From: Enterovibrio coralii
GTDB taxonomy: Bacteria; Pseudomonadota; Gammaproteobacteria; Enterobacterales; Vibrionaceae
DNA: 44,078 bases
NCBI RefSeq assembly: GCF_001559595.1
Contig: NZ_LNTY01000026.1
Location: forward strand, 1 to 44,078
Direction of reading: 5' to 3'
Shown: positions 7,902-16,949 of the stretch, in pieces
Position numbering within the stretch: position 1 is the first letter of the stretch
Layout: each line of letters begins with the position of its first letter
Notes under the pieces: model-generated
The model's input: the letters and a program-made list of their open reading frames with translations, nothing else
The model's database searches: none
Told to the model about the DNA's origin: nothing
Made by a program: the position numbers and the translations under genes

Positions 7902-10805
7902 ATGATTAGCTTTAACACTGATTTTCAAGGGACAAAGGCAGCAAGCCCAATCCCTGTTTTACAAGGACTACACGATTTAACACCAGATGAATTGCTGCTC
8001 AGCCAAGAGCACTACGAGTCTGAAGTACGCTCTTATCCTCGCCGTTTACCTGTTGCCATTGCAAAGGCGTATGGTGCATTGGTAGAAGATAGCCGAGGCC
8101 AAGTCTATTTGGACTGTCTCGCGGGCGCGGGCACACTGGTGCTTGGTTATAACCATCCTGAGATCAATCAAGCCCTGATTGAGCAGCTCAACGCTGGTAT
8201 CCCTTACCAAACGTTGGATATCACCACGCCTGCCAAAGATCACTTCATTCGTGAGTTGATGGCATTCCTTCCTCAAGACTTTGCAGAAAACGCCAAAGTG
8301 CAATTCTGTGGTCCTTCAGGTGCGGACGCCGTTGAAGCAGCAATCAAGCTTGCGAAGCAAACTACCGGACGAAACACCATTGCCGCTTTCCACGGTGCCT
8401 ATCATGGTATGACCAATGGCACGATGGCAATGATGGGCAACCTCAACACCAAAGCGCGTCGACAAGGACTCATGTCTGACGTCCACTTCCTGCCTTTCCC
8501 GTATGACTTACGTTGTCCGTTCGGTCTTCAAGGCGAGCAGGGAGCGCGTCAGGGGCTTCGCTATATTGAACGCATGCTAGCCGATGACGAAAGCGGAGTA
8601 CAAAAACCTGCAGCTATCATCGTTGAGCCAGTGCAAGGTGAAGGCGGTGTGATTCCAGCACCGGCATTCTGGCTTAAAGAACTGCGCAGAATTACTGAAG
8701 AACACGGCATTTTGCTGATCTTTGATGAAATTCAGTGCGGTATCGGCAAAACAGGTTCGAATTTCGCCTTTGAAGATGCAGGTATTCAACCTGACATTCT
8801 GTGTCTGTCGAAAGCGGTCGGCGGTGGCCTTCCGATGTCTTTGCTGGTGTTCAACAAAGACATCGATACTTGGCGTCCGGGTGAACATACCGGTACGTTC
8901 CGAGGCAACCAATTGGCGATGGTATCAGGTGCAAAAGCACTGGAGATCATCCGTCGAGATAGGTTAGCACAGCAAGCGCAAGTGACAGGCGATTACCTGC
9001 GACGTGGGCTTGAAAAAATCGCGGAGAAGACCCGTTGTATTGCTGATGTTCGCGGTAAAGGACTGATGCTGGGTGTCGAGATTTGTGACCCTGAAGGGAA
9101 GAAGAACAAGTTCGGCGAACCACTTTCTGCACCTGAATTGACCGTTGCGATCCAGCGTGCCGCGTTGGAGAGAGGGCTCATCATTGAGAAAGGTGGTCGT
9201 GAAGGTTCAGTATTGCGTTTTCTGCCGCCAATCATCATCACCTTCGAGCAAATCGACTTTGCACTTAAGGCGTTGGAAGAGGCGATTGATTCTTTGGTGG
9301 AACCAAAACCTGCCGTACAGCCATTGAATTCTATTCAGAACAGTTGGCGTGAGCACTTCATCCATGTGGGCAAGCAAGGTGCCGATGGTTTTGAAGCTGC
9401 GATGAACCAAAGCACGCAAGCATTGAAGAAAATCTTTGAGAGCACCGATTCGCCTTACAGTGGCTTGGACCCTATGGTGCTGCAATCTCAAATTCGCCGT
9501 GCGCAATTGGGTGAAAATCCACAGTCATTGTCTGATGTGATTGAAGAAACCAGCGAGCTAATCGGTAAAAACTCTATCATCGTTCAGCATCCTCACTGTA
9601 TTGCCCATTTACATACCCCACCGATGTTGCCTGCTGTCGCGGCAGAAGCCTTTATCACCGCATTGAACCAATCTATGGATTCATGGGATCAGGCAAGTGC
9701 GGCAACCTTTATTGAACAGGAAGTGACGGATTGGCTTTGCAACCGCTTTGGCTTTGATGAAAACGCAGATGGTGTCTTCACCAGCGGCGGCACGCAAAGC
9801 AACCTAATGGGATTGCTGATGGCGCGTGACCACATCATCCATACCCTAAGCGGTGACAACGTTCAGAAAGATGGCCTGCCAGATTATGCGGATAAACTGC
9901 GCGTGATTTGCTCGAAGAATTCCCACTTCACCATGCAGAAATCTGCGTCTCTGCTGGGATTGGGTGAGCATGCGGTGGTGTGTGTGGATACCTACAGCGA
10001 TGGCACCATCAGTGTTGAAGCGGCGGAAGACGCCATTTCATCTCTAAAAGCTGACGGTCTTATCCCGTTCGTTATTACAGGTACGGCCGGAACCACCGAT
10101 CACGGTGCGGTTGATGACTTGGACGATGTTGCCGATCTGGCAAAAAAACACGGTATGTGGATGCACGTTGATGCGGCATACGGCGGCGCATTGAAGCTAA
10201 GCCGACACCATGCGCGTTTGGAAGGCATTGAACGCGCGGACTCCGTGACGATCGACTTCCACAAAATGTTCTTCCAGCCCATAAGCTGTGGTGCGGTGAT
10301 CCTCAAAGATAAATCGCACTTCCGCTATATCCGCCACCATGCGGACTACCTCAATCGTGAAGAAGACGTGTTGCCAAATCTGGTTGATAAATCCATCGCC
10401 ACGACTCGTCGATTTGATGCACTGAAAGTATGGATGACGTTGCAAAACGTTGGGCCGCAGGCCATGGGCTCTATGGTTGATCATTTGCTCAATCAAACCC
10501 AACTTGTTGCTGACATGATTAACCACCGCTCTCACTTCGAGCTGTTGGCAGCACCGTGTTTGTCGACCGTATTGTTCCGCTTTAAGGGGAATGAAAAAGG
10601 ATGGGATCTGGATGCGCTAAACAAACAGATCCGCTTGGATGCGCTGGTGCAGGGCCGCGCCGTCGTCGGCGAGACGGTCGTTGACGGCAAGGTTGCACTG
10701 AAATTTACGCTGCTCAATCCGTGTTTGTCTTTGACCGACTTTGAGCAACTACTCACTGAACTAGAAGCGTTGGCGAACGATATCGTCAAACAGACTTCAC
10801 TCTAA
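7902..10805 (+). CDS. Fused L-2,4-diaminobutyrate aminotransferase/decarboxylase
   Basis: 967 residues. The N-terminal half (to about 450) is a class III PLP aminotransferase making L-2,4-diaminobutyrate from aspartate semialdehyde with glutamate as donor. Visible marks are CGPSGADAVEAAIKLAK, FDEIQCGIGKTG and the PLP lysine in CLSKAVGGG (K304). The C-terminal half is a group II PLP decarboxylase converting diaminobutyrate to 1,3-diaminopropane: TSGGTQSNLMGLL, HVDAAYGGALKLS and the PLP lysine in DFHKMFFQP (K788). This Dat-Ddc fusion is typical of Vibrio species and starts norspermidine synthesis. The start at ATG 7902 has GGAAGA upstream; a TTG at 7860 would add residues of poor character. First gene of the operon with carboxynorspermidine dehydrogenase and nspC. 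Confidence 0.95.
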   Translation: MISFNTDFQGTKAASPIPVLQGLHDLTPDELLLSQEHYESEVRSYPRRLPVAIAKAYGALVEDSRGQVYLDCLAGAGTLVLGYNHPEINQALIEQLNAGIPYQTLDITTPAKDHFIRELMAFLPQDFAENAKVQFCGPSGADAVEAAIKLAKQTTGRNTIAAFHGAYHGMTNGTMAMMGNLNTKARRQGLMSDVHFLPFPYDLRCPFGLQGEQGARQGLRYIERMLADDESGVQKPAAIIVEPVQGEGGVIPAPAFWLKELRRITEEHGILLIFDEIQCGIGKTGSNFAFEDAGIQPDILCLSKAVGGGLPMSLLVFNKDIDTWRPGEHTGTFRGNQLAMVSGAKALEIIRRDRLAQQAQVTGDYLRRGLEKIAEKTRCIADVRGKGLMLGVEICDPEGKKNKFGEPLSAPELTVAIQRAALERGLIIEKGGREGSVLRFLPPIIITFEQIDFALKALEEAIDSLVEPKPAVQPLNSIQNSWREHFIHVGKQGADGFEAAMNQSTQALKKIFESTDSPYSGLDPMVLQSQIRRAQLGENPQSLSDVIEETSELIGKNSIIVQHPHCIAHLHTPPMLPAVAAEAFITALNQSMDSWDQASAATFIEQEVTDWLCNRFGFDENADGVFTSGGTQSNLMGLLMARDHIIHTLSGDNVQKDGLPDYADKLRVICSKNSHFTMQKSASLLGLGEHAVVCVDTYSDGTISVEAAEDAISSLKADGLIPFVITGTAGTTDHGAVDDLDDVADLAKKHGMWMHVDAAYGGALKLSRHHARLEGIERADSVTIDFHKMFFQPISCGAVILKDKSHFRYIRHHADYLNREEDVLPNLVDKSIATTRRFDALKVWMTLQNVGPQAMGSMVDHLLNQTQLVADMINHRSHFELLAAPCLSTVLFRFKGNEKGWDLDALNKQIRLDALVQGRAVVGETVVDGKVALKFTLLNPCLSLTDFEQLLTELEALANDIVKQTSL

Positions 10806-10847
10806 TTGTTGTCGGTACTTCCGGCAGTTTTTGAAAGGAATTTGAAA

Positions 10848-12092
10848 ATGGCAGTATTACAAATTGGTGCAGGTGGTGTTGGTTGGGTAATTGCGCATAA
10901 AGCCGCACAAAACAACGATGTGTTTGGTGACATCACACTCGCTTCACGCACAGTGAGTAAGTGTGAAGCGATCATCGCGTCTATCCATAAGCGCGAAAAC
11001 CTCAAAGACACAACCAAGAAGCTAGAAGCGCGAGCAGTCGATGCAGATGACGTTGATGCGCTGGTGGCACTGATTAACGACGTGAAGCCTGACTTGGTGA
11101 TTAATGCAGGTCCTCCTTGGGTAAACATGACCATTATGGAAGCGTGTTACCAAGCAAAAGTCTCTTACCTTGATACATCTGTGGCGGTTGATCTTTGCTC
11201 TGAAGGCCAGCAAGTGCCGCAAGCGTATGATTGGCAGTGGGGCTACCGTGAGAAGTTTGAGCAAGCTGGCATTACGGGCATTCTGGGTGCAGGTTTCGAT
11301 CCGGGTGTTGTGAGCATTTTTGCCGCGTATGCGGTTAAGCACCTGTTTGATGAAATCGACACCATTGATGTGATGGACGTGAATGCAGGTGATCACGGCA
11401 AGAAGTTCGCGACCAACTTTGACCCAGAAACCAACATGCTGGAAATTCAGGGTGACTCTTTCTATTGGGAAGAGGGCGAATGGAAGCAAGTGGGTTGTCA
11501 CACCCGCATGATGGAGTTCGATTTCCCACTCGTTGGTAAGCACAAAGTCTACTCGATGGCACACGACGAAGTGCGCTCCATGCAGGAGTTCATTCCTGCA
11601 AAACGCATTGAGTTCTGGATGGGCTTTGGCGACCGCTACCTCAACTACTTCAATTGTATGCGCGACATTGGCCTTTTGAGCCCAGACCCAATCACGCTGC
11701 AAGACGGTACTGTGGTTGAACCGCTGAAAGTACTTAAAGCACTGTTGCCAGATCCAACCTCATTGGCGCCGGGCTACACAGGTAAAACCTGTATCGGTAC
11801 TTGGGTTCAGGGTAAGAAAGACGGCAAACAGCGTAGCGTGTTCGTTTACAACAATGCTGATCACGAAGTGGCGTATGAAGATGTGGAGCATCAAGCCATT
11901 GCTTACACCACAGGTGTGCCAGCCATTACTGCTGCGCTGCTTTACTTCAAGGGCGATTGGAACGGTAAAGGTGTGTTCAACATGGAACAGCTCGACCCAG
12001 ATCCGTTCTTGGAGTTGATGCCATCAATCGGTTTGACCTGGGGCGTTGAAGAGCTGGAGCCAAGCGAGCCAGTGATCAATATCCTGAAGTAA
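10848..12092 (+). CDS. Carboxynorspermidine dehydrogenase (synthase)
   Basis: 414 residues. N-terminal Rossmann motif VLQIGAGGVGWVIAHKAA (about residues 3-20), then the saccharopine dehydrogenase-like fold: ADDVDALVALINDVKPDLVINAGPPW, YLDTSVAVDL, GAGFDPGVVSIFAAYA and a C-terminal TGVPAITAALLYFKG. In Vibrio this enzyme condenses 1,3-diaminopropane with aspartate semialdehyde and reduces the imine with NADPH to carboxynorspermidine. The position between dat-ddc and nspC fixes the substrate better than the sequence alone. ATG 10848 is chosen for AAAGGAA upstream; it starts 42 bases after dat-ddc ends. Length is normal for the family. Confidence 0.94.
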   Translation: MAVLQIGAGGVGWVIAHKAAQNNDVFGDITLASRTVSKCEAIIASIHKRENLKDTTKKLEARAVDADDVDALVALINDVKPDLVINAGPPWVNMTIMEACYQAKVSYLDTSVAVDLCSEGQQVPQAYDWQWGYREKFEQAGITGILGAGFDPGVVSIFAAYAVKHLFDEIDTIDVMDVNAGDHGKKFATNFDPETNMLEIQGDSFYWEEGEWKQVGCHTRMMEFDFPLVGKHKVYSMAHDEVRSMQEFIPAKRIEFWMGFGDRYLNYFNCMRDIGLLSPDPITLQDGTVVEPLKVLKALLPDPTSLAPGYTGKTCIGTWVQGKKDGKQRSVFVYNNADHEVAYEDVEHQAIAYTTGVPAITAALLYFKGDWNGKGVFNMEQLDPDPFLELMPSIGLTWGVEELEPSEPVINILK

Positions 12093-12101
12093 GTGATGAA
12101 T

Positions 12102-12137
12102 AAAGCCTGCGGTTACATGGGTTGCACGCAGGCTTTT
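12102..12137 (+). terminator. Terminator-like hairpin between carboxynorspermidine dehydrogenase and nspC
   Basis: The stem AAAGCCTGCG / CGCAGGCTTT (10 bp, 15-base loop) is followed by only four T. It lies 10 bases after the dehydrogenase stop and 26 bases before nspC. It may partly terminate the transcript or protect mRNA ends and so lower nspC relative to the upstream genes. Confidence 0.6.
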
Positions 12138-12162
12138 GCGTATTTGGAAATTGAGAACTGAC

Positions 12163-13296
12163 ATGATCCCAACAGACTTAAAAACCCCATATTTTCTGAT
12201 TGAAGAAGACAAGCTGATCGAAAACCTCGAAAAGGCAAAAAAACTTAAAGCACTATCTGGCGTTAAGCTGGTGCTGGCGTTGAAATGTTTTTCGACATGG
12301 GGTGTGTTCGACATCATCAAGCCGTATCTGGATGGAACAACCAGCAGCGGTCCGTTTGAAGTAAAACTGGGGCATGAGACCTTTGGCGGTGAGACCCACG
12401 CCTACAGTGTGGGCTATAGCGAAGACGACGTGCGCGAAGTGGCGGATATCTGCGACAAAATGATTTTTAATAGCCAATCTCAGCTAACGGCGTATCGCCA
12501 TTTGGTAGAAGGTAAAGCGTCACTGGGCCTGAGATTAAACCCGGGTGTGAGTTATGCCGGGCAAGACTTGGCGAATCCAGCGCGTAAGTTTTCGCGATTG
12601 GGTGTTCATTCTGATCAAATTGACCCTGAGGTTTTCGCCTCTTTGAGCGGTGTCATGTTCCACATGAACTGTGAAAACAAAGACGTTGATGCATTCATTG
12701 GATTACTTGATGCGATTTCTGACAAGTTTGGCAGCTACCTCGACCAACTGGAGTGGGTAAGTTTGGGGGGCGGCGTATTCTTTACTTGGCCGGGTTATGA
12801 CATCGAAAAGCTGGCGTTAGCTCTGAAAAACTTCAGTGAGAAACACGGCGTCCAACTGTATTTAGAGCCGGGTGAGGCAATTATTACCCAAACCACGGAT
12901 TTGGTTGTGACCGTCGTCGATGTTGTTGAGAACGAGATGAAAACCGCGATTGTTGACAGTGCAACGGAAGCGCATCGACTCGATACGTTAATCTACAACG
13001 AACCTGCATCAATTGCGGAAGCCGTTGAGTCGGGAGAGCATACTTATGTCATTGGAAGCTGCTCTTGCTTGGCGGGCGATCAGTTCTGTGTTGCGAGCTT
13101 TGACAAGCCTCTTGAAATTGGGCAACGCCTTCACATCATGGACAGTGCGGGTTACACCATGGTGAAGCTCAATTGGTTTAATGGCCTGAGAATGCCATCT
13201 GTCTATTGCCGTCGAAGCAATGGCGACATTCAACTCCTCAACGAGTTCGATTATCAAGACTTTAAGCGCACCTTGTCACAATGGTCGGTTCAATAG
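12163..13296 (+). CDS. nspC: Carboxynorspermidine decarboxylase
   Basis: 377 residues, alanine-racemase-fold PLP decarboxylase. PLP lysine in LALKCFSTW (K41), glycine-rich phosphate loop [21 protein letters not shown], and the C-terminal pair [11 protein letters not shown] and [16 protein letters not shown] that supply the second active-site cysteine and tyrosine. It removes the carboxyl group from carboxynorspermidine to give norspermidine, a polyamine that signals biofilm formation in Vibrio through NspS-MbaA (not seen in this window). ATG 12163 is preferred over an upstream non-ATG start because conserved homology begins there ([18 protein letters not shown]). Third gene of the operon. Confidence 0.95.
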   Translation: MIPTDLKTPYFLIEEDKLIENLEKAKKLKALSGVKLVLALKCFSTWGVFDIIKPYLDGTTSSGPFEVKLGHETFGGETHAYSVGYSEDDVREVADICDKMIFNSQSQLTAYRHLVEGKASLGLRLNPGVSYAGQDLANPARKFSRLGVHSDQIDPEVFASLSGVMFHMNCENKDVDAFIGLLDAISDKFGSYLDQLEWVSLGGGVFFTWPGYDIEKLALALKNFSEKHGVQLYLEPGEAIITQTTDLVVTVVDVVENEMKTAIVDSATEAHRLDTLIYNEPASIAEAVESGEHTYVIGSCSCLAGDQFCVASFDKPLEIGQRLHIMDSAGYTMVKLNWFNGLRMPSVYCRRSNGDIQLLNEFDYQDFKRTLSQWSVQ

Positions 13297-13318
13297 CGTC
13301 TTAATCGGGGCGACAAAA

Positions 13319-13342
13319 GGGAGGGCTAAGGCTCTCTTTTTT
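13319..13342 (+). terminator. Likely terminator of the norspermidine operon
   Basis: GGGAG and CTCTC form a 5-bp stem around GGCTAAGG, followed by TTTTTT. The stem is short but the T-run and position 22 bases after nspC fit an operon end. Confidence 0.55.
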
Positions 13343-13461
13343 GTTGTTATACGCTTATTTTTTGAAGCAAGTCAGCGAGTTGTAAGAACAGCTTTGTCCG
13401 AGACCTCGGAATCCTTTATAAAAGTAGCGTACGAAAATTAGACAAGGACAGGTGAGTTTGC

Positions 13462-13695
13462 ATGGATGTGTTTCTCTTTATCATCGTCATTATTGCGGTA
13501 GGTGCGGGCACCAAAACTATCAAGAGTTATTTGGATTACAAAACGGCGTTGAGCGTATTTGAAACGAACCATAAAAAGCATGAGCGTGAGAGCATGATGA
13601 AAGAAATCAATGCTTTGAAAGCACGCATAGAGGTGCTGGAAAAGCTCGTAACAGATGAAGGCTACGAGCTAGATAAGAAAATTAAAGCCTTGTGA
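13462..13695 (+). CDS. Small PspB-like membrane protein
   Basis: 77 residues. One N-terminal membrane segment (VFLFIIVIIAVGAGTKTI, residues 3-20) is followed by a basic stretch and a coiled-coil tail (MMKEINALKARIEVLEKLV, then TDEGYELDKKIKAL). The layout and the ARIEVLEKLVTDE tail resemble phage shock protein B, which ties PspA/PspC to envelope-stress control of the psp operon. No pspA, pspC or pspF lies nearby, so it is an orphan PspB-like protein and may do something else. The start has AGGTGAG upstream. It faces alkD tail to tail. Confidence 0.6.
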   Translation: MDVFLFIIVIIAVGAGTKTIKSYLDYKTALSVFETNHKKHERESMMKEINALKARIEVLEKLVTDEGYELDKKIKAL

Positions 13696-13708
13696 GAAAG
13701 AAGGCGGT

Positions 13709-14410
13709 CTAACGTTTTAAGTAGTCTTGCCGCTCTTCTTGGCTCAGTTTTTCAATCGCGTAGCGCAGCATAGTGCGGGGCATACGTTTTACATGCGTGT
13801 CCAAAAACGATTTCAGCAACGCGACATCTCTTTTCCCCAACTCCCTTAGCATCCAACCACACATCTTGTGTATCAAATCTTCCTTATCATCGAGAAGCTT
13901 TTCTGAAAGCTTCAATGTGTCTTCAAATTGATTGGCGCGGATAAAAGGGAAGGTCGCCATCACGGCAATTCTGCGTTCCCATAAAGAGGGCGACTCAGCG
14001 AGGCTGTAAAGAATGCTTCGGTCTTTGTTGATGAGATAGCCACCCACAATAATGTGTGCTGAGCAGTCTACGAGATCCCAGTTATTGATCCGTGCTGTGT
14101 GTGAAAGGTAGAAGTCATATAGCGTCTTTTGCTCGTCAGGCGTTGCTTTTTTAAATTGCTCGCTAAGAATCACTAACGCCAGTAGCCTGACTTCATGCCA
14201 CTCACTCGCCAACAGTTCAGTGATTGTCGGCAAATTGGTTCGCTTAAACTGTTTAGCGAATTGGCGGACAACGGGTACCCTTATCCCAAGAAACTGATCC
14301 CCTTCGCCATACTCTCCCTGACCGGACTTAAAGAAACGCCCTGAGTGTTCGGCGATCTTGTTGTCGCCGGCTTGTTTCAGTGTTTGAACAATCGCTTCTG
14401 CTTGGGTCAT
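13709..14410 (-). CDS. alkD: AlkD-family DNA alkylation repair glycosylase
   Basis: 233 residues, built of HEAT-like helical repeats throughout. Family marks are FLGIRVPVVRQFAKQF near residue 41, WHEVRLLALVIL, NNWDLVDCSAH with the conserved Trp and Asp of the active cleft, WERRIAVMATF, and HKMCGWMLRELGKRD in the C-terminal third. AlkD enzymes remove 3- and 7-alkylpurines from DNA without base flipping. The length is usual. It is convergent with the PspB-like gene and stands alone. The window also has an AlkB-like gene 29 kb away, so the strain has two distinct alkylation-repair routes. Confidence 0.93.
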   Translation of the reverse strand: MTQAEAIVQTLKQAGDNKIAEHSGRFFKSGQGEYGEGDQFLGIRVPVVRQFAKQFKRTNLPTITELLASEWHEVRLLALVILSEQFKKATPDEQKTLYDFYLSHTARINNWDLVDCSAHIIVGGYLINKDRSILYSLAESPSLWERRIAVMATFPFIRANQFEDTLKLSEKLLDDKEDLIHKMCGWMLRELGKRDVALLKSFLDTHVKRMPRTMLRYAIEKLSQEERQDYLKR

Positions 14411-14847
14411 TCTCGAAATCCAACCTTAGTGCTCAATGCATTTATTTGTGTGGTGAATGCTTTTTTAAATTCAAGATAAGCAACACGTTTCATTAAAAAG
14501 CAGCGTTCGCTTAGTTAATAAGTTTGTAACTAGCTGGTATATAAAGAAATAGATTCTCAATATTTTGCGTTTGGTCATATTTTAACATGGCAATAACAAG
14601 AGGTTTCTCGTAATTTCGACGCTTGCTAGACACTCTTACATTTCGCTGCGAAATAACTCTCAATCCCTTGGGCGATTGCCATTTATAGTGGTTAACGCTG
14701 CTTGCACCCCACGATGAACGGGTTTCATTGAACTGATATCAAATCATTTCTACCGTTTAGCGTACCCATTAAAACATAACGAGCACAGCAGCATCGATTG
14801 GCGGTAACAGACTGACAATCAAACCATTATTGATAAGGATATATACG
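14411..14847. other. Divergent promoter region of alkD and the chitinase
   Basis: About 440 bases, AT-rich in the middle. No gene was seen. It must contain the promoters of both alkD (minus) and the chitinase (plus), but I could not assign boxes with confidence. A TATAAA-rich stretch lies near 14540-14550. Confidence 0.4.
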
Positions 14848-16554
14848 ATGAAACAGACGGTGCTGGCGAGTGCTATTTTTAGCGCGAGCTTCTTAGCGCA
14901 TGGCGCAACCACTATGAACCCTCAGCCTGATCCTGAGAATGCAGGTGGCTACATTGTATCAAGGGTAGAGATACAAGCCGCTGAAGCCGCTCAGACGACC
15001 AATCCTATGTACGACATTTGGGCAAAGGCGTTAGAAACGCGCCCGAACACCATTGTCGACGCGATTGATGAAGGCTTGGCAACCAACCCTGAAAACGTAA
15101 AACGTGTAGAACGCGTGTTCCCGCGCGCGGATTGGGACTTCCTGACCAATATGGCGGCACCTGAATACACCTACACACGTTTCTTACAAGCGATTGGTAA
15201 GTTCCCTGCATTCTGTGGTGAGTACACAGACGGCCGCGACTCCGATGCTATCTGTAAGAAATCCATCATCACTGCATTTGCACACTTCGCACAGGAAACA
15301 GGCGGACACATCGCTGTCGACAATGTTTCAGATAACCCATTGGGCTTGGAAGAATGGCAACAAGCGCTGGTGCACGTTCGTGAGATGGGCTGGTCTGAAG
15401 GGCAAGAAGGCTACACAACGGGCTGTGGTCAAAATGATTGGCAAAACAAACGTTGGCCATGTGCAGCAGGTCAGGGTTACTTCGGACGAGGCGCAAAACA
15501 GCTTTCTTACCACTTTAACTATGGTGCTTTCTCTGAAGTCATGTATGGCGGCGATGCCACTAAGTTGCTGAATGAACCGGGCTTGGTTGCAGACTCTTGG
15601 TTGAATTTGGCTTCTGCTATTTGGTTCTTCTTAACGCCACAAGCACCAAAACCTGCAATGCTCCACGTTATCGACCGCACTTGGGTACCCTCTCAGCGTG
15701 AATTAGATGCGGGCATTGGCTATGGCTTTGGTACCACCATCAATATCATCAACGGCGGTATTGAGTGTGGTGAGCAGAATAAAGACAAAGGTCAGCCAGT
15801 AAACCGTATCCGTTACTGGGAAGGGTTGGCGGCACACTTTGATATTCCAATTGAAGCAGATGAAGTGAATACCTGTTGGCAGCAAACGCCATTTGGTAGC
15901 CTAAACCTGCAAGGGGCAACCGATGTGTTGTACACCAACTGGGATGGTAACTGGAAATACTATGCAGACCGTCCTGGCGGTTACTCATTCGAGTGTGAGC
16001 TCGTTGGCTTCCAAACTGCTTACTCTGCGTTGGTTGAAGGTGACTACGAGAAGTGTGTAGCGAACTTCTACGGCTCTCACGCAGGCTGGCCAGAAGTTCG
16101 TGTTGTCGACAAGATTGACGGTGGTGATACGGGAGGCGGAGATCCAGTAGACCCAAATGCTTGGGATGCTAACAAGGTATACAACACTGGTGATCGCGTT
16201 GTCGTAAACGGTGTGACTTATGAAGCGAAGTATTGGAACCAAGGTGTAGATCCTGTTACTTCCGGTGAGTGGGGTGCATGGAAGGTTGTTAGCGGCACCG
16301 CCGCTCCAACACCTGAGCCTACACCAGAGCCAACGCCAACACCGGATCCTGAGCCGACACCAACCCCGACGCCAGATCCAACTCCTGAACCAACGCCGGA
16401 CCCAGTCCCAGGTAATTCAACATGGGATGCAACAGCCGCGTATCAAGGTGGTGATCAGGTAATTATTGATGGTGTGACGTATCAGGCCAAATATTGGACG
16501 CAAGGTGATGGCCCAACAGCGAGCGGTGCTTGGGGCCCTTGGCAAATAATCTAA
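14848..16554 (+). CDS. Secreted GH19 chitinase with two chitin-binding modules
   Basis: 568 residues. Signal peptide MKQTVLASAIFSASFLAHGA. Catalytic GH19 domain at about residues 75-390: FAHFAQETGGH with the presumed catalytic Glu150, WPCAAGQGYFGRGAKQLSYH and FNYGAFSEVMYG, GFGTTINIINGGIECG and RIRYWEGLAAHF. Two C-terminal CBM5/12 modules follow (about 438-482, WDANKVYNTGDRVVVNGVTY; and 526-568), joined by a linker of Pro-Thr-Glu/Asp repeats. It cleaves chitin outside the cell after Sec export. ATG 14848 is chosen because the signal peptide starts there and AAGGATA precedes it. Single-gene unit with its own terminator. Many Vibrionaceae use chitin. Confidence 0.93.
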   Translation: MKQTVLASAIFSASFLAHGATTMNPQPDPENAGGYIVSRVEIQAAEAAQTTNPMYDIWAKALETRPNTIVDAIDEGLATNPENVKRVERVFPRADWDFLTNMAAPEYTYTRFLQAIGKFPAFCGEYTDGRDSDAICKKSIITAFAHFAQETGGHIAVDNVSDNPLGLEEWQQALVHVREMGWSEGQEGYTTGCGQNDWQNKRWPCAAGQGYFGRGAKQLSYHFNYGAFSEVMYGGDATKLLNEPGLVADSWLNLASAIWFFLTPQAPKPAMLHVIDRTWVPSQRELDAGIGYGFGTTINIINGGIECGEQNKDKGQPVNRIRYWEGLAAHFDIPIEADEVNTCWQQTPFGSLNLQGATDVLYTNWDGNWKYYADRPGGYSFECELVGFQTAYSALVEGDYEKCVANFYGSHAGWPEVRVVDKIDGGDTGGGDPVDPNAWDANKVYNTGDRVVVNGVTYEAKYWNQGVDPVTSGEWGAWKVVSGTAAPTPEPTPEPTPTPDPEPTPTPTPDPTPEPTPDPVPGNSTWDATAAYQGGDQVIIDGVTYQAKYWTQGDGPTASGAWGPWQII

Positions 16555-16568
16555 GAAAATTTTCGTTA

Positions 16569-16601
16569 AAAAGGTCGCGATTTATCGCGGCCTTTTCTTT
16601 T
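16569..16601 (+). terminator. Rho-independent terminator of the chitinase gene
   Basis: The stem AAAAGGTCGCGA / TCGCGGCCTTTT (12 bp with one T-G pair, four-base loop TTTA) ends in a T-rich tail and starts 15 bases after the stop codon. Confidence 0.93.
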
Positions 16602-16783
16602 ATCTGATGAAAAAGAGCGATTTTGAAGAAAGAAAACTGGTTTTAGGGTGAGAGTTTTTTGATTTATATTCAATTAAAACAATAGGTTGAAGGTTTTTGA
16701 TGTAAGCGAAATGAGGGAGAAAAACGGTTTTTCGAGGATGTATTCTGACTAAAGGTATCACAAAAAAATTTTGAATATCAGTC

Positions 16784-16811
16784 TTGTTAATAAAATTTCT
16801 GTTCCTATAAT
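16784..16811 (+). promoter_or_regulatory. Strong sigma-70 promoter upstream of guaC
   Basis: A -35 box TTGTTA (16784-16789) and a perfect -10 box TATAAT (16806-16811) stand 16 bases apart. Transcription should start near 16818, exactly at the base of the following hairpin. Confidence 0.7.
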
Positions 16812-16817
16812 GCTGAA

Positions 16818-16850
16818 AACCGGAGCGTCTGCCAACGCTCCGGTTTTTTT
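16818..16850 (+). terminator. Terminator/attenuator at the start of the guaC transcript
   Basis: The 10-bp perfect stem AACCGGAGCG / CGCTCCGGTT, with the loop TCTGCCAA, is followed by seven T. Only about seven bases separate it from the -10 box, so a transcript from that promoter would begin as the hairpin itself. No gene precedes it. It is either an attenuator of guaC or the end of a tiny RNA. Confidence 0.75.
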
Positions 16851-16855
16851 GTGCC

Positions 16856-16906
16856 TGCTCATTGGTGAACTTTTAAGCTGCCTGCCAGCAGCTACGCTCA
16901 TGAGCA
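16856..16906 (+). promoter_or_regulatory. Second structured element in the guaC leader
   Basis: TGCTCAT (16856-16862) can pair with ATGAGCA (16900-16906), enclosing a perfect inner hairpin AGCTGC/GCAGCT (16876-16893). The 3' arm also belongs to a palindrome GCTCATGAGC (16896-16905), so two exclusive folds are possible. It lies 44 bases before the guaC start codon. Confidence 0.4.
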
Positions 16907-16949
16907 ATGTCCGAATAGGGCAACGTCTTATATTGAAAGGAAAAGACAC

